Of a stretch of DNA of 64,000 nt, positions 63,777 through 64,000 are shown piece by piece. Each line of letters starts with the position of its first letter. The stretch's first letter is position 1. The position numbers were made by a program, and so were the translations under genes. The notes beneath the pieces are model-generated. The model ran no database searches. It worked only from the letters and a program-made list of their open reading frames with translations, and was not told the origin of the DNA. The stretch comes from Methylomonas sp. LL1. Its GTDB lineage: Bacteria; Pseudomonadota; Gammaproteobacteria; Methylococcales; Methylomonadaceae. Location: assembly GCF_015711015.1 (NCBI RefSeq), contig NZ_CP064653.1:2604001-2668000 (forward strand). Reading direction: 5' to 3'.

Positions 63777-64000
63777 CTATAAAGCCAACAATCGTTGAAT
63801 CAGACATGGCAAGTTCCAAGTGACTACGCTCAATACGGCATAAAACACCCCGGAAATTACCATTGCAATGTACAAGGTCTTCTTACGTTTATTGAGTAAA
63901 CTGAGGAAATTATCCTCTTTGTCCTTTCTTGAGGTGTAGTTTTGCAGCGTATCCAACCACTTTTGACTTTCTCTATAGGTCAGACTGACATCACGCCAAT
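63777..64000 (-). CDS. Unknown membrane protein, C-terminal part (runs off the window)
   Basis: A leftward frame enters from the window edge and stops at 63777 (TAG), giving about 74 residues: WRDVSLTYRESQKWLDTLQN, then SRKDKEDNFLSLLNKRKK, then a hydrophobic segment (LYIAMVISGVFYAVLSVVTW). One C-terminal transmembrane helix preceded by a charged helix is visible. I recognise no family. It lies upstream of hsdR in the same direction, 46 bp away, and may be cotranscribed with it. Confidence 0.5.
   Translation of the reverse strand, partial: WRDVSLTYRESQKWLDTLQNYTSRKDKEDNFLSLLNKRKKTLYIAMVISGVFYAVLSVVTWNLPCLIQRLLAL

Overview
The window looks like about 64 kb of a conjugative plasmid from a gammaproteobacterium. 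Gene content and codon style recall methanotrophs such as Methylomonas, but that is an inference from memory and not a database result. The plasmid reading rests on a TrfA-type replication initiator beside eight 16-bp iterons, a DnaA box and an AT-rich stretch (about 1.18-2.4 kb). A complete F-type (MPF_F, SXT/IncA/C-like gene order) transfer apparatus with a MobH relaxase is also present. No integrase or attachment site was seen.

Layout. 0-2.9 kb: a TcmP / DUF5131 pair, oriV, trfA and a small lipoprotein. 3.0-7.9 kb: transfer operon 1 (traI, traD, a DUF4400 protein). 7.9-8.7 kb: gene debris, including a truncated toxin and a frameshifted antitoxin. 8.8-22 kb: a leftward metal-export block: a Cu/Ag-type CusCBA pump, a CDF transporter, four small lipoproteins (three of them paralogues), a P2A-type cation ATPase and an HD-GYP protein. 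22.2-23.9 kb: merR-merT-merP and an iron-sulfur CopZ-like gene, with no merA. 24.2-30.9 kb: a chromate locus (chrB, chrA, DUF1259, second chrB-like gene, MFS) with remnants of a superoxide dismutase and of chrB, then a NreB-like exporter. 30.9-38.3 kb: traX, a second heavy-metal RND pump and a divergent CsoR-type repressor. 38.4-39.7 kb: ykgJ- and ychJ-type genes.

40-53.6 kb holds transfer operon 2: traL, E, K, B, dsbC, traV, traA, an 88-aa RRXRR/PLMP-domain protein, traC, trbI, trhF, a trbC-traW fusion, traU and traN. It should build the mating pore that TraI and TraD feed. 53.6 kb is an HU gene. 54-63.7 kb is one leftward defence operon: hsdR, hsdM, a DUF1016 nuclease, hsdS, then a Septu-like ATPase/HNH pair; most junctions overlap by a few bases.

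The most unusual signal is at 44.63-45.32 kb. A structured intergenic segment resembling an IscB-associated HEARO/omega RNA runs into the pilin ribosome-binding site. The gene after the pilin encodes only the N-terminal PLMP (RRXRR) domain of IscB, without RuvC or HNH, and is translationally coupled to traC. This could be a domesticated, nuclease-less IscB-derived RNA system inside a conjugation operon. A second strong signal is a 32-bp stem-loop with compensatory base changes placed upstream of both transfer operons.
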